Of a stretch of DNA of 64,000 bases, positions 54,199 to 63,058 are shown piece by piece (the stretch's first letter is position 1; every line of letters starts with the position of its first letter). The stretch comes from CBDCFV01 sp963664625 (lineage in GTDB: Bacteria > Chloroflexota > Dehalococcoidia > Lucifugimonadales > UBA3495): NCBI GenBank assembly GCA_963664625.1, contig OY761541.1:2790001-2854000 (forward strand). Direction: 5' to 3'. A model generated the notes under the pieces. The model was not told where the DNA came from. It worked only from the letters and a program-made list of their open reading frames with translations, and ran no database searches. Both the position numbers and the translations under genes were made by a program.

Positions 54199-54417
54199 CT
54201 ATAGTTCGTAGGAGCCGTAGCGCTCGCTGTAGCGGCGGCGCTTACCGGCGGGCAAGCTGTCCCCGTTGCCGGACTTCAGCAAAGCCCTGGCCACCCGGCG
54301 GTCGCGCTTGTGGTCTCTCAAGCCCGTTGCCCTATCGTCGCGGGCGACCAGAGTGCGCAAGTCCTGCTTGCCATCTCGGCCCGGGCCACTAATGTAGCGT
54401 CTGATGGTCCTGCTCAT
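54199..54417 (-). CDS. small basic hypothetical protein
   Basis: A 72-aa frame from ATG 54417: MSRTIRRYISGPGRDGKQ then LVARDDRATGLRDHKRDRRVARALLKSG and a tyrosine-containing end. It is very basic and Arg-rich, which could suit nucleic-acid binding. The ribosome site (GGGT) is weak and distant. It lies just upstream, in transcription terms, of nothing related, 76 bp before the Gal80-like gene start. No family recognised. Confidence 0.42.
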   Translation of the reverse strand: MSRTIRRYISGPGRDGKQDLRTLVARDDRATGLRDHKRDRRVARALLKSGNGDSLPAGKRRRYSERYGSYEL

Positions 54418-54469
54418 GTGGTTGTTGACCCTTGGCGATGCCGTACATCTATCATAATTGCTTGCTACA

Positions 54470-54495
54470 GTCATTCCCGCGCATGCAGGAATCCA
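54470..54495. repeat. dRS3-like palindrome
   Basis: GTCATTCCCGCGCATGCAGGAATCCA, one arm slightly degenerate, lies between two minus-strand genes, just downstream of the gene at 54514-55476. Confidence 0.68.
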
Positions 54496-54513
54496 TCCAC
54501 TGGCGCATCCGGA

Positions 54514-55476
54514 TCATCTGGCGTGTTTCCGGGCCTGAGGTCTGTAGATCATCGTGTAGGGCGTCGGATAGCCGACACGCTCGTGCCAAGTTATGGCGTC
54601 AGGACGTCTTTTCAACAGCCGTTTCCTGGCATCGGCCTCCATTTCCCCTACTTCATAGTCGCCGCTTTGCACATCTATGACCACGGAATCGCCTTTTTCC
54701 GCCGTGATTTGTCTTCGAATCCGGTTTTGATACAGGTCCCTACCCAATGCCCGCACGTCCAGTTCTGTCCCATCCGCGCCCCTTAACGGTTTGCTGGTCG
54801 CGGCTCGCTGCAATCTCGAGCAGGCTTGGGCCCATATCAGACATTCGCGTATGTTCTCGGCGTATCCCAATGCAACTTCGGTTTCCGGTGATTCGGGGGC
54901 GCCGGACAGCATCTCACATGCTATGTGAGCGTAGGCGATGGCATCGGGCAAATTTTCCCACGCACGGGCCAGTTCGTAGTTGGCAGGTTCGAAACTCGGG
55001 TCTGCCCCAGGGTCCGCCAGTTCGTTGACCGCCTCTAGCAAGTCTTTGACGTAGTCCTTGCTTATGATACGGAATAGCTCCATTGCGTGATGTTGGGCTT
55101 TCAGAGTGAGGAGTCCAACATCACGGTTACCGCGCCATTCCGCCTCACTTTCCAGGATTTCCTCCGGCGTACCGGCGATTTCATCAGGATCGAATTTTCT
55201 CAAAGTTGCCACGAACTTCCGGTACTTCGTCCCAATGTGAGGGCTGGCCAAGCCAAACACCAACTTTCGGTACCAGGGCGGCAGGGAGTATTCATTCGAG
55301 ACTTTCCCTTGGATGCCGCCCTCGATGAAGTACAGGATTCCGTCGATCACTTGACGCTCAATAGGGCCTGCCTGCCTCCTCAAAGCCAACAATTCCTGCT
55401 TTGCCACTTCAAATTCACTCATGGCGGTTTGCTCGCGCTGTTCTGCCCAATCTTCTTTCTTCATTATTTCGCTCAT
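54514..55476 (-). CDS. hypothetical protein
   Basis: The 320-aa product is unrecognised. ATG 55476 follows GGAGG. It is soluble and mostly helical (residues 20-200). The C-terminal part reads QITAEKGDSVVIDVQSGDYEVGEMEADARKRLLKRRPDAITWHERVGYPTPY. Its VVIDVxSGDYEVG...RxxxRxPDA pattern is the type found at the C-terminus of short bacterial proteins that often accompany toxin-like or aspartyl-protease-like genes; I cannot assign a function. A separate transcription unit, divergent from the dienelactone hydrolase gene. Confidence 0.6.
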   Translation of the reverse strand: MSEIMKKEDWAEQREQTAMSEFEVAKQELLALRRQAGPIERQVIDGILYFIEGGIQGKVSNEYSLPPWYRKLVFGLASPHIGTKYRKFVATLRKFDPDEIAGTPEEILESEAEWRGNRDVGLLTLKAQHHAMELFRIISKDYVKDLLEAVNELADPGADPSFEPANYELARAWENLPDAIAYAHIACEMLSGAPESPETEVALGYAENIRECLIWAQACSRLQRAATSKPLRGADGTELDVRALGRDLYQNRIRRQITAEKGDSVVIDVQSGDYEVGEMEADARKRLLKRRPDAITWHERVGYPTPYTMIYRPQARKHAR

Positions 55477-55644
55477 CTAATGCGCACCTCCGCAGGCTAC
55501 TCACCCTCACGGGAAATAGCTGTAGAACTCGCCACGCGGCAATTTTAGCACTGACTAAGCCCATCTTCGTATATAATCTCCTTGAACAATTCCGTTAGCC
55601 CAATCGTCTTACCGGCCTTGAGCCGGTAATCATAGGAGGGAATC

Positions 55645-56367
55645 ATGGCAGGAGCGTGGCAGACCATCAATGTGGATGGCTCGGACATGCGGATGTACGT
55701 AAGCATACCCGAAGGGACGGGACCCTTTCCGGCGGTGCTGGTCAGCCAGCACGGGCCAGGCGTCAATGAGTTCATCCAGGACGTGGTCAACAACCTGGCC
55801 AAGGAAGGGTACGTCGGTATCGCGCCCGACCTGTACCACCGGGTTACGGAGGAGATGCTGGCCGACGGTTCCGGACCGGGCGAGCACATGACCGACACCG
55901 GCACCGTCAACGACCTGAACGCCACGGTGGACTATTTGCGCAGCCACCCATCCGTTGACGGGGAGCGGTTGGGAATCACCGGCTTCTGCCAAGGCGGCCG
56001 GACTACCTGGCTGGGCGCCGCCTCCAATGCCCATTTCAAGGCTGCTGTCCCCTTCTTCGGCGGCAATATCATGGTTGCCAGGGCCGACGCCGACAAGAGT
56101 CCTTTCGAGCTGACTCCCAATATCAAGTGCCCGGTGTTGTTCCACTTCGGAGGGATAGACACCAACCCGTCGCCGGAGGACCAAGCGACCTTCGATGCCG
56201 AGTTGACCCGGCTGGGAATCCCCCACCAGTTTTACAGCTACCCGGAGGCCGACCACGCCTTCATGGACTACAACCGCCCGCGGTACCACAAGGAGTCCTC
56301 GGAAATCGCTTGGCCCAGGACCCTGGAGTTTTTCGCCACTCACCTAAAGGCCGTAGCGGTCAGCTAA
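55645..56367 (+). CDS. dienelactone hydrolase family protein
   Basis: The 240-aa alpha/beta hydrolase has the Cys-nucleophile elbow GFCQGGR typical of dienelactone hydrolases, the acid in HFGGIDTNPSPEDQ and histidine in YPEADHAFMDYNRPRYH. The N-terminal half includes AVLVSQHGPGVNEFIQDV and YVGIAPDLYHR. In ring-cleavage pathways such enzymes open lactones; related ones act on other esters. ATG follows AGGAGGG. It precedes an LLM flavin enzyme and an SDR on the same strand. Confidence 0.92.
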   Translation: MAGAWQTINVDGSDMRMYVSIPEGTGPFPAVLVSQHGPGVNEFIQDVVNNLAKEGYVGIAPDLYHRVTEEMLADGSGPGEHMTDTGTVNDLNATVDYLRSHPSVDGERLGITGFCQGGRTTWLGAASNAHFKAAVPFFGGNIMVARADADKSPFELTPNIKCPVLFHFGGIDTNPSPEDQATFDAELTRLGIPHQFYSYPEADHAFMDYNRPRYHKESSEIAWPRTLEFFATHLKAVAVS

Positions 56368-56410
56368 TCGTCTTAGAATCTATCTCAAGACCTGGTGCGG
56401 CGCGCAACCT

Positions 56411-56436
56411 GTCATTCCCGCGCAGGCGGGAATCCA
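56411..56436. repeat. dRS3-like palindrome
   Basis: GTCATTCCCGCGCAGGCGGGAATCCA, a well-preserved copy in the 156-bp gap between the dienelactone hydrolase and flavin-enzyme genes. Confidence 0.74.
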
Positions 56437-56523
56437 TAGGCGTTCCGGGTTACCTGTGCGAGAATTTCGGCAGGATGGTTGGTTTTGAGATAGTTTCCTA
56501 AACCAGTGTTACAGGGGTACAGA

Positions 56524-57561
56524 ATGCGCTTTGGCAGCTTCGTTTTTACCATCAGTGGCGACCCTGACAATGACCAGCACGTAATCGAGCGCACACTGCG
56601 GGAGGTGGAACTGGCGGAAGAGGTAGGGTTGGACGCCGTTTGGCTTACCGAGCACCACTTCGACGGCGCGGTCGCCTACGCCGACCCGGTGGTGTTCGCC
56701 GCTGCGGTCGCCGCTCGGACCAACCGCATCCGCATCGGGTTTGCCGTTGTGGAGATGGCGTTGCACCACCCGGTGCGGCTGGCGGCCCAGACCGCACTGC
56801 TGGACAACCTCAGCCGGGGCCGCCTCATCATGGGAACGGGCCGCGGGTCGGCTTTCAACGAGTACGAATACATCGGCTTCGGTCAGTCCATGGAAGACAG
56901 CAGGGAAATGCTTCCGGAGGCCGAGGAACTTCTGATGAAGGCGTGGACCGAGGAGGACGTACATCATCAAGGACGGTTCTGGCACGGCTCCTTCCCGCTC
57001 ATAAGGCCGCGGCCATACCAGCATCCTCATCCCCCGATGGTCCGGGCCTGTATCAGTGAAGCGTCGGTGGTGGAAATGGCCAGTATCGGCCGGCCGGTCC
57101 TGATCGGGGTGCAAACGGTGGACACCCTGAAGCAACGGCTGCAACTGTACCGGGACACCATGCTCGCGGCAGGGTTCGGTGAGGAGGCGGTTGAGGCTGC
57201 GTTGGACCAATGCTGGGCCCAGCGGGGTCTGTGCATCCGCGACAGCGACGACGAGGCGGTAGCCATCGCTTCAGAGGGTCTCGGCCGCTACCGCAAGCAC
57301 CTGATGGATGCCCGCGTCATGTATAACCCCGGCGGCGTGCCCCAAGAGGAGATAGACACTCCCCGGTTCCCGGCGGAGTACGTGGAACACGCCTTTCTGG
57401 CTGGCACCCCGGAGACGGTGGCCGAGGGTGTCCATCAATTAAAACAGGCCGGCGTCCGCAACCTGATGCTCAACTTCAACGTGGGCGAGTTGACCTCCGA
57501 GCAGGTGGAGAACTCCCTGCGTATGTTCGGCAGCAAGGTGCTTCCCCAATTCAACGACTGA
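56524..57561 (+). CDS. LLM-class flavin-dependent oxidoreductase
   Basis: A 345-aa luciferase-family protein from ATG 56524. Family landmarks are RFGSFVFTISGDPDNDQ, GLDAVWLTEHHFDGAVAYADP, ARTNRIRIGFAVVEMALHHPVRLAAQTALLDNLSRGRLIMGTGRGS and FLAGTPETVAEGVHQLKQAGVRNLML. It is shorter than and distinct from the enzyme at 48632. The SDR gene follows after 16 bp, so the two are cotranscribed and may act on the same compound. Substrate unknown. Confidence 0.92.
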   Translation: MRFGSFVFTISGDPDNDQHVIERTLREVELAEEVGLDAVWLTEHHFDGAVAYADPVVFAAAVAARTNRIRIGFAVVEMALHHPVRLAAQTALLDNLSRGRLIMGTGRGSAFNEYEYIGFGQSMEDSREMLPEAEELLMKAWTEEDVHHQGRFWHGSFPLIRPRPYQHPHPPMVRACISEASVVEMASIGRPVLIGVQTVDTLKQRLQLYRDTMLAAGFGEEAVEAALDQCWAQRGLCIRDSDDEAVAIASEGLGRYRKHLMDARVMYNPGGVPQEEIDTPRFPAEYVEHAFLAGTPETVAEGVHQLKQAGVRNLMLNFNVGELTSEQVENSLRMFGSKVLPQFND

Positions 57562-57577
57562 CGCGGGATGGCTCGGA

Positions 57578-58351
57578 ATGAAAGCAAGCCAGATGTTCGA
57601 CTTGACCGGGCGGGTCGCCATCGTCACCGGGGGCAACGGCGGCTTGGGCTTGGCTATGGCACTGGGGTTGGCCGGGGCGGGCGCGGAGATTGTGGTAGCC
57701 GCCCGCAATATGGAAAAGACGGCCCAAGCCTGTGCTGAGATCGAAGCCCTGGGTGTGAGAGCGGTCGGGCTTGAGGTGGACGTTATACAGGAAGCGGACA
57801 TTTTACGGATGGTGTCCCGGACGATAGAGGCTTTCGGCAGGGTCGACATACTGGTAAACAACGCTGGCATAACGGTGCGCAAGGAGCCCCAGGACCTGGA
57901 AACGGGGGAGTGGGACCAAGTGCTGGACGTCAACCTGCGGGCCGCCTTCCTGGCGTCCAGAGCCGTTTATCCCCACATGAAGGAACAGGGCGGGGGCAAG
58001 ATAGTCAATATCGGCTCCATGTTCTCAATCTTCGGGGGAGGAGGCAGCGGCGCGCCCTACTCAGCCAGCAAAGGCGGCATCGTGCAGTTATCCAAGAGCT
58101 TGGCGGTGGCATGGGCTAAGGACAACATCCAGTCCAACGCCATCCTCCCTGGCTGGTTTATGACCGATCTCACCGCCGCCGTACCGGCGACACAACCGGA
58201 ACGGTACGACTTGATCAGCCGCCGGATACCCTACGGCCGGTGGGGCGAACCGGAAGAACTGCAAGGGGCGGTAGTCTTCCTGTCCAGCGCGGCGTCAGAC
58301 TACGTAACCGGAGCGGTGATTACCGTGGACGGGGGGTATTCGGTGACGTGA
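57578..58351 (+). CDS. short-chain dehydrogenase/reductase
   Basis: A 257-aa classical SDR: cofactor motif TGGNGGLGLAMA (TGxxxGxG), NNAG, catalytic Ser in NIGSMFS, and YSASK with the catalytic Tyr/Lys. The end, SSAASDYVTGAVITVDGGYSV, is typical of FabG-like and gluconate-5-dehydrogenase-like enzymes. Asp/Arg after strand 2 (VAARNMEK) suggests NADP(H). It is the third enzyme in the hydrolase-flavin enzyme-SDR run. Ribosome site GGATGG is weak. Confidence 0.92.
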   Translation: MKASQMFDLTGRVAIVTGGNGGLGLAMALGLAGAGAEIVVAARNMEKTAQACAEIEALGVRAVGLEVDVIQEADILRMVSRTIEAFGRVDILVNNAGITVRKEPQDLETGEWDQVLDVNLRAAFLASRAVYPHMKEQGGGKIVNIGSMFSIFGGGGSGAPYSASKGGIVQLSKSLAVAWAKDNIQSNAILPGWFMTDLTAAVPATQPERYDLISRRIPYGRWGEPEELQGAVVFLSSAASDYVTGAVITVDGGYSVT

Positions 58352-58361
58352 TTGGTGAGAG

Positions 58362-58580
58362 ATGTCCCTAATAGTCAAGTATGACGCAGAGGTCGACGCT
58401 CTGACGATTCGGACTGGTCATGTCATCCAAACGTCTTCCTCCATTGAGGATGATGAGAGCCTGATTGTCGATTTCGGTAAGGAAGACGGCTTTGAAGTCG
58501 TTGGCTTCGAGCTACTGGGAGCCGCCAAGTTGCTTGCCCCATTCTTGGAAAAAATGAGGCAACGCGCGACCGCCGGGTAA
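58362..58580 (+). CDS. DUF2283 family protein
   Basis: A 72-aa protein of the DUF2283 type: VKYDAEVDALTIRTG, ESLIVDFGKEDGFEVVGFELLGAAKLL. These small proteins are usually encoded with unrelated genes and often next to DUF4258-like or toxin-like genes; no function is established. It starts 10 bp after the SDR stop and ends convergent with the KTSC gene. Confidence 0.82.
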   Translation: MSLIVKYDAEVDALTIRTGHVIQTSSSIEDDESLIVDFGKEDGFEVVGFELLGAAKLLAPFLEKMRQRATAG

Positions 58581-58601
58581 ACCACAGCAGTTAGAGCAGA
58601 T

Positions 58602-58832
58602 TCATCCAGTCTTTCGGTACGGGTAACTGGGATGGTCCGGGTACATGTCAATAATAAAATCGCGCATGTACCCACCGATGGAGTCAGAGTTCATCAATTG
58701 CTGGTGCACCTCAGGCGGCACTCCTTCATACCACCAAGTGCGTCCGCTATTGAACACCGCTACCAATTCCTGCGTGTCCGGGTCGTAACCCACGGCGTAG
58801 AGCATACTGGAATCTACGGTTACGATGTTCAT
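58602..58832 (-). CDS. KTSC-domain protein
   Basis: A 76-aa protein matching the KTSC domain: SSMLYAVGYDPDTQELVAVFNSGRTWWYEGVPPEVHQQLMNSDSIGGYM. The domain occurs alone or fused to RNA-related domains and has been proposed to bind nucleic acid. It starts directly after the formamidase stop (TAGATG), the last gene of the seven-gene minus-strand run. Confidence 0.86.
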   Translation of the reverse strand: MNIVTVDSSMLYAVGYDPDTQELVAVFNSGRTWWYEGVPPEVHQQLMNSDSIGGYMRDFIIDMYPDHPSYPYRKTG

Positions 58833-59708
58833 CTACCCCACCTGCGCCAATGCCTGCCTCGACAGCATCATCTTTACGGGGCTGATGGGCCTGAACGTCC
58901 GTGAGACTCGCACGTCCCCGGCGACGCTGAGCAGGGTGTAGGCATCGTAGGGTTCCATGCCTTTTTCCTGCACCAGGAAGTCCACCATATCCCGCACCGA
59001 CTGGCGCATTGCCGGACCCAGGTCTTCGCCGTGGGACAGGATTACGAAGTAGTCGGGAGTGATGGCCCTGGGGCCGGAGATGTTCATCCCCTTCTCCACC
59101 GTGACCCTGACGTGGGCATCCGCGGAGCACTCGGCGCCCGTGCCGGCTACTGCGCCATCGCCGACAACGGCGTGGCAGTCCCCCATGGCCAGCAGGCCGC
59201 CGGGGACGAATACGGGAAGGTACAGGGTGCTTCCCTCGACCAGTTCCTTCAGGTCGATGTCGCCGCCGTAGGGGCCGCTGTCGCTGGCGGTGTTTTGAGG
59301 ATAGGTCGGGGTGGTTGCAACCAAGCCCATCGAGGGGTTCAGCGGCAGCTTTATGCCGCTGGGCAGCACCGCGTGGCCGTCCTTCAACTCGATAATCGTG
59401 GGATAGGCTTCGGTGAAGTCCTCATCCAGGAATCCTCGGCCCGGCATGACCATGTGGGCCGCGGTCTCCTTGGGCGTGATGCTGATAAAGTCGATTTTCA
59501 GTGCGTCGCCCGGCTCGGCGCCGTTGACGTAGATGGGTCCGATAGCCGGCCCTTTCAACGAACGGGCGTCGATGACCGCCGGGTCCCGCTCACCCTCGAA
59601 TGCGTCCCAAGTCTCGATGATGAATTCCTCGCCGGAGTCTATGGTCATCGCGGGAGTCGCGCCCGGCTCCAGCACGTATATCTTGTGTTCCCTGCTCAGC
59701 TTTTGCAT
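58833..59708 (-). CDS. acetamidase/formamidase family protein
   Basis: The 291-aa product from ATG 59708, behind GGAGG, belongs to the FmdA/AmdA family, which hydrolyses formamide, acetamide or similar small amides to ammonia and acid. Signatures: ALKIDFISITPKETAAHMVMPGRG, LPSGIKLPLNPSMGLVATTP, GGDIDLKELVEGSTLYLPVFVPGGLLAMGDCHAVVGDGAVAGTGAECSADA, with the conserved His/Glu/Asp residues in the last block. Twelve in-frame codons upstream lie in the preceding gene. Part of a tight operon. Confidence 0.93.
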   Translation of the reverse strand: MQKLSREHKIYVLEPGATPAMTIDSGEEFIIETWDAFEGERDPAVIDARSLKGPAIGPIYVNGAEPGDALKIDFISITPKETAAHMVMPGRGFLDEDFTEAYPTIIELKDGHAVLPSGIKLPLNPSMGLVATTPTYPQNTASDSGPYGGDIDLKELVEGSTLYLPVFVPGGLLAMGDCHAVVGDGAVAGTGAECSADAHVRVTVEKGMNISGPRAITPDYFVILSHGEDLGPAMRQSVRDMVDFLVQEKGMEPYDAYTLLSVAGDVRVSRTFRPISPVKMMLSRQALAQVG

Positions 59709-59709
59709 C

Positions 59710-60162
59710 CTAAGACCTCCAGATTTCGCGCCTCCACTCCCCATCTTCGATAATGGCGAAGGATGCGCTTTCTATGTCTATCGAGAACAGATGGTATTCC
59801 GGCTCTTCAGGCATCCATCCGATTTTATCGTAAAGCGCCGTCGAGTAACGTTTCCGTTCCTCCAAGTCTTGTACATTGATCGCGTGCCCGTAGAGTTTGA
59901 ACTCGCCCTCCCCGCCGCTTTTGTCGGATACCGCGTTGTGCAGGCTGCAACGGGAGTCCCGGAGCAGGTCCAGGGCCTTGCGAGACTGCCACATCATGCC
60001 CAGGTACAGGTGGCCGTGGGCGATCACGAACTCCACCGGACTGATTCTGGGCCAGCCGTTCTTTCTGAGGGTGCCCAGCAGGACCAAGCCCGTTCGCTCA
60101 AGGCATTCTTCCCCCATATCTGCAAGTGCCGGCGCGTTGGCTTTGAACGCCGCCCAAGTCAA
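59710..60162 (-). CDS. pyridoxamine 5'-phosphate oxidase-like FMN-binding protein
   Basis: A 150-aa split-barrel flavoprotein: TGLVLLGTLRKNGWPRISPVEFVIAHGHLYLGMMWQSRKALDLLRDSRCSLHNAV is the usual FMN-binding core. The rest (FKLYGHAINVQDLEERKRYS) fits F420/FMN-type reductases of this superfamily. The start is TTG 60162 directly after the phosphoesterase stop (TGATTG); ATG 60117 is a shorter alternative. The formamidase ribosome site lies within its end. Confidence 0.85.
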   Translation of the reverse strand: MTWAAFKANAPALADMGEECLERTGLVLLGTLRKNGWPRISPVEFVIAHGHLYLGMMWQSRKALDLLRDSRCSLHNAVSDKSGGEGEFKLYGHAINVQDLEERKRYSTALYDKIGWMPEEPEYHLFSIDIESASFAIIEDGEWRREIWRS

Positions 60163-60921
60163 TCAGACGCCTCTCTCAGACATCGAATCTCTGCTTGTAA
60201 GGGCAACCTGCCTCCAGGACACCCCGTTTACCGGGTCCAGGTCCACAACGGTGACGCTTCCCAAGGGGTCGCTTTGCGTCCAACCTCGGGCTGTTCCCGA
60301 ATAGACCGCCGTAACACTTCCTTGTGAAACGTCCGCATGGCGGTCCCAGTGGCCCAGCGCCAAGTAGTCGCAAGGGGCGTTGGCAACTTCCGACGGGTAG
60401 ATGGGGGACGATCGACGGTCCAGATCGTCGTCAAAGTGGAAGTGGCCGTGGGCCAATGCTACCAGCCATAGGCCTTCTCCGTTGTCGGGCATCCCTTCCA
60501 AGGGATGGAAGTCGGGCGTGTGGCTTGGCATTGCTCTGCCCCACACCTTCAGGGTCAACTCCGGGAAGGTGATGGTCTCCCCGTCCGCTTGGGTGATTAT
60601 GTGCAGATTGTCTGGCTTGTCGCGGAACGCCGGCCGCAGGTAAACGGATCCCTCGTTGTACAGGTCATGGTTGCCGGGAAGAATAACCGTCTCACAGGAT
60701 GCAAGGCGGCCCAGTTCTTCCAAGAATCCCTCAACAATGTCGTCGGGCACCCGTGCGTTGTCGAAAATGTCACCCGCCAGCAACAGAACATTCCCCTCTA
60801 GGCGCAGGGTTGCTTCCACCACCGCCCGTAAGGCGCAATCGGCCATAGGGTGACCTGAACGATCCCCAATATGCAGGTCGGACGTGTGGACCAGCCTTAC
60901 TTTCTTTTTCTTTGAAGACAC
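60163..60921 (-). CDS. SbcD/Mre11-like metallophosphoesterase
   Basis: A 252-aa protein with all calcineurin-type motifs: VHTSDLHIGD, NVLLLAGDIFDNARV, VILPGNHDLYNEG, VALAHGHFHFDDD and YLALGHWDRHADV. This order is that of SbcD/Mre11 exonucleases, but the DNA-capping domain is absent and no sbcC is near. It may act on DNA or on a phosphodiester small molecule. I prefer GTG 60921, correctly spaced after GAGG, over TTG 60924. It follows the MNT-HEPN gene by 9 bp in the same operon. Confidence 0.86.
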   Translation of the reverse strand: MSSKKKKVRLVHTSDLHIGDRSGHPMADCALRAVVEATLRLEGNVLLLAGDIFDNARVPDDIVEGFLEELGRLASCETVILPGNHDLYNEGSVYLRPAFRDKPDNLHIITQADGETITFPELTLKVWGRAMPSHTPDFHPLEGMPDNGEGLWLVALAHGHFHFDDDLDRRSSPIYPSEVANAPCDYLALGHWDRHADVSQGSVTAVYSGTARGWTQSDPLGSVTVVDLDPVNGVSWRQVALTSRDSMSERGV

Positions 60922-60930
60922 CAATATCCT

Positions 60931-61842
60931 CTATGCTTTTGGCTCGTGAGTTTCCCAGGGCCTCAGTCCTTGGGGGTAAACGTCGGTTACATCGGTCCCG
61001 CTGAGGTGATGAATGTGACCCAATAAAGCTCCTACCAAGCGGCTTATTGCCTCATGCAGGTCTACTCTTTCGTCCTGAGTTATCTGATGCTCCGTTCCAT
61101 CGTACCGGTAGATAACCGCATAGTTGGTCAGCCAATCCTTTATTTCTTCCGGGTATGACGGATCGGAGTATTCTATGTAGTCGAACAGGCGCTGCCCGGC
61201 TTCCTGGATTTTCCGAGTCTCTTCCTTGTCCAGTTCACCCAATCTGTCCAATTCGTTCCATAGGTCACGGAGATTGTGGGTGTAACTGGCGTTTTGATTC
61301 AGACATGACAGCCAGCCCTTCAGAGCGTTTTCCACCGTTTGTTGAGCCTCGAATCCCATACCTTCCTGGTCCCAATGACCGGATTCTACCTTTTCACTGT
61401 AGTTTTTCAGCCATCTCTCCGTTGCTCTGATTCGTCGCTGGGTTTCCGGCCAGTGGTCGGGGTAGCCGTCGCCCCGCCTGTTGCTGTGCTCCGGTATTTC
61501 TCCATTCATCACTATTCCGTAGCTGTCCGCCTGTCCCGCAATGTGCTGCTTGGCCAACCTGCACCGGTTGAACCTTTTCCGGGTCATGCCAATGATGTCG
61601 TCGGGGATTACGATGCCGGTCTGTTTCCGGTGCGACCTCACCCCGGCGCTGGCGGCCAACACTGCTTTCCTTGGCTCCGCATCGTCAGTTATGACCAGCA
61701 AGTCTACGTCCGAGTCATCGCGGTAGTCCCCGCGGGCGCGGGATCCAAACAGCACCACTACTGCCGGTTTAGCCCATTCCTGGGCTGTCCTAGCGATTTC
61801 GAGGGCCAATGGGTCCGGTTTACCGACCGTGTCATTTTTCAT
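60931..61842 (-). CDS. fused MNT nucleotidyltransferase-HEPN protein
   Basis: A 303-aa two-domain protein. The N-terminal minimal nucleotidyltransferase carries VVLFGSRARGDYRDDSDVDLLV with the GSxxxGxxxxxSDxD metal/nucleotide motif (residues 31-50). The C-terminal helical HEPN domain (about 130-230) includes FEAQQTVENALKGWLSCLN and ASYTHNLRDLWNELDRLG. As separate genes, MNT and HEPN form a toxin-antitoxin pair in which MNT nucleotidylates HEPN; fused forms also resemble antibiotic nucleotidyltransferases. Its ATG overlaps the CoA-transferase stop (ATGA). Confidence 0.86.
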   Translation of the reverse strand: MKNDTVGKPDPLALEIARTAQEWAKPAVVVLFGSRARGDYRDDSDVDLLVITDDAEPRKAVLAASAGVRSHRKQTGIVIPDDIIGMTRKRFNRCRLAKQHIAGQADSYGIVMNGEIPEHSNRRGDGYPDHWPETQRRIRATERWLKNYSEKVESGHWDQEGMGFEAQQTVENALKGWLSCLNQNASYTHNLRDLWNELDRLGELDKEETRKIQEAGQRLFDYIEYSDPSYPEEIKDWLTNYAVIYRYDGTEHQITQDERVDLHEAISRLVGALLGHIHHLSGTDVTDVYPQGLRPWETHEPKA

Positions 61843-63041
61843 CCGGTCTCACTAACCCCGATAACTCCCTTTTGCCGTAACTTCTCTATCTTCTCCCCGT
61901 CGTAGCCGCATTCGGCCAGAATCTCTTCGTTATGCTGGCCCAGCATGGGCGGGGGGCGGCGGATGCTGGGAGGAGTCTCAGCCAGCTTGAGGGGAGAGCC
62001 GGGCACCTTCAAGTCAGGCACCCTGGGATGTGGCATGTCTACTATCATGTTGCGGGCGTTGACCTGAGCGTCTTCGATGACTTGAGGCACCCGGTTGATG
62101 GGGCCGCAGGGCACCCCGGCCTCGGATATGACGTCGACCCAGTGGGCCACCGTGTTGGCTTGGAATATCCCGCTCAGCACGTCCACGCATTCGGCTCGGT
62201 GTTCCACCCTGGCCGTATTGCTTGTGAACCTGGGGTCTTGGAGCAGGTCGGTCCGGTCGATGCCCCGGCAGAGTCGCTCCCACAATCCTTGGTTGCCGCA
62301 TCCCAGAATGAAGTACCCATCGGACGCCGGGAAGCTCTGGTAGGGAACGAGGCTGGGATGCCCGGAACCCAACCGTTTCGGCTCCACTCCCGTAGCCAGG
62401 TACCCCGTGGCGTGATAGCTCATAGTGGCGACTTGGCCGTCCAGCAGGGCCGCTTCGATCCGTTGTCCTTCGCCCGTCTTTTGCTTGTGGTGCAGCGCGG
62501 TCATTATGGAGCCATAGGCCATCATACCGGTGAACAGGTCCACCAAGGAGAAACCGACCCGCAAAGGCATCCCGTCCGGCTCTCCGGTAAGGTTCATCAA
62601 GCCGCTGTAGGCTTGGATGATGAGGTCGTACCCCGGCTTGTCGGCCATCGGCCCGGTGCGTCCATAGCCGGAAACGGAGCAGTAGACTATTCCCGGGTTT
62701 ACGGCCCGCACCGCGTCGTAACCCAGTCCCATCCTGTCCAACGCCCCGGCCCGGAAACTCTCGATCATCACGTCCGCCTTGGCGGCCAAACCCAAGACAA
62801 TGTCTACCCCTTCTTTTTCCTTGAGGTTGACGCTCAAGCTGCGCTTGTTGCGGTTGAAGGACAGGAACTGGGTCCCTTCTTCGTTCCAGAAAGGCGTCCA
62901 TGAGCGTGTCTCGTCGCCAAGATTCGGCTCTTCGATTTTGATGACGTCGGCGCCCATGTCTCCCAACATTTGGGTGCAGAAGGGGCCTGCCAGGGTACGG
63001 GTAAGGTCTACAACTGTTATATCGTTCAGCGCGGTAGTCAT
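61839..63041 (-). CDS. CaiB/BaiF family class III CoA transferase
   Basis: The 400-aa enzyme moves CoA between carboxylic acids. Family signatures: VVDLTRTLAGPFCTQMLGDMGADVIKIE at the N-terminus, LSFNRNKRSLSVNLKEKEG, and the catalytic aspartate in KPGYDLIIQAYSGLMNLTGEPDG. Later come LVDLFTGMMAYGSIMTALHHKQKTGEGQ and GVPCGPINRVPQVIED. Relatives include formyl-CoA and carnitine CoA transferases; the substrate here is unknown. It follows the RraA-like gene by 17 bp and overlaps the MNT-HEPN gene. Confidence 0.95.
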   Translation of the reverse strand: MTTALNDITVVDLTRTLAGPFCTQMLGDMGADVIKIEEPNLGDETRSWTPFWNEEGTQFLSFNRNKRSLSVNLKEKEGVDIVLGLAAKADVMIESFRAGALDRMGLGYDAVRAVNPGIVYCSVSGYGRTGPMADKPGYDLIIQAYSGLMNLTGEPDGMPLRVGFSLVDLFTGMMAYGSIMTALHHKQKTGEGQRIEAALLDGQVATMSYHATGYLATGVEPKRLGSGHPSLVPYQSFPASDGYFILGCGNQGLWERLCRGIDRTDLLQDPRFTSNTARVEHRAECVDVLSGIFQANTVAHWVDVISEAGVPCGPINRVPQVIEDAQVNARNMIVDMPHPRVPDLKVPGSPLKLAETPPSIRRPPPMLGQHNEEILAECGYDGEKIEKLRQKGVIGVSETG

Positions 63042-63058
63042 ATCGAAATACTCCGGGC

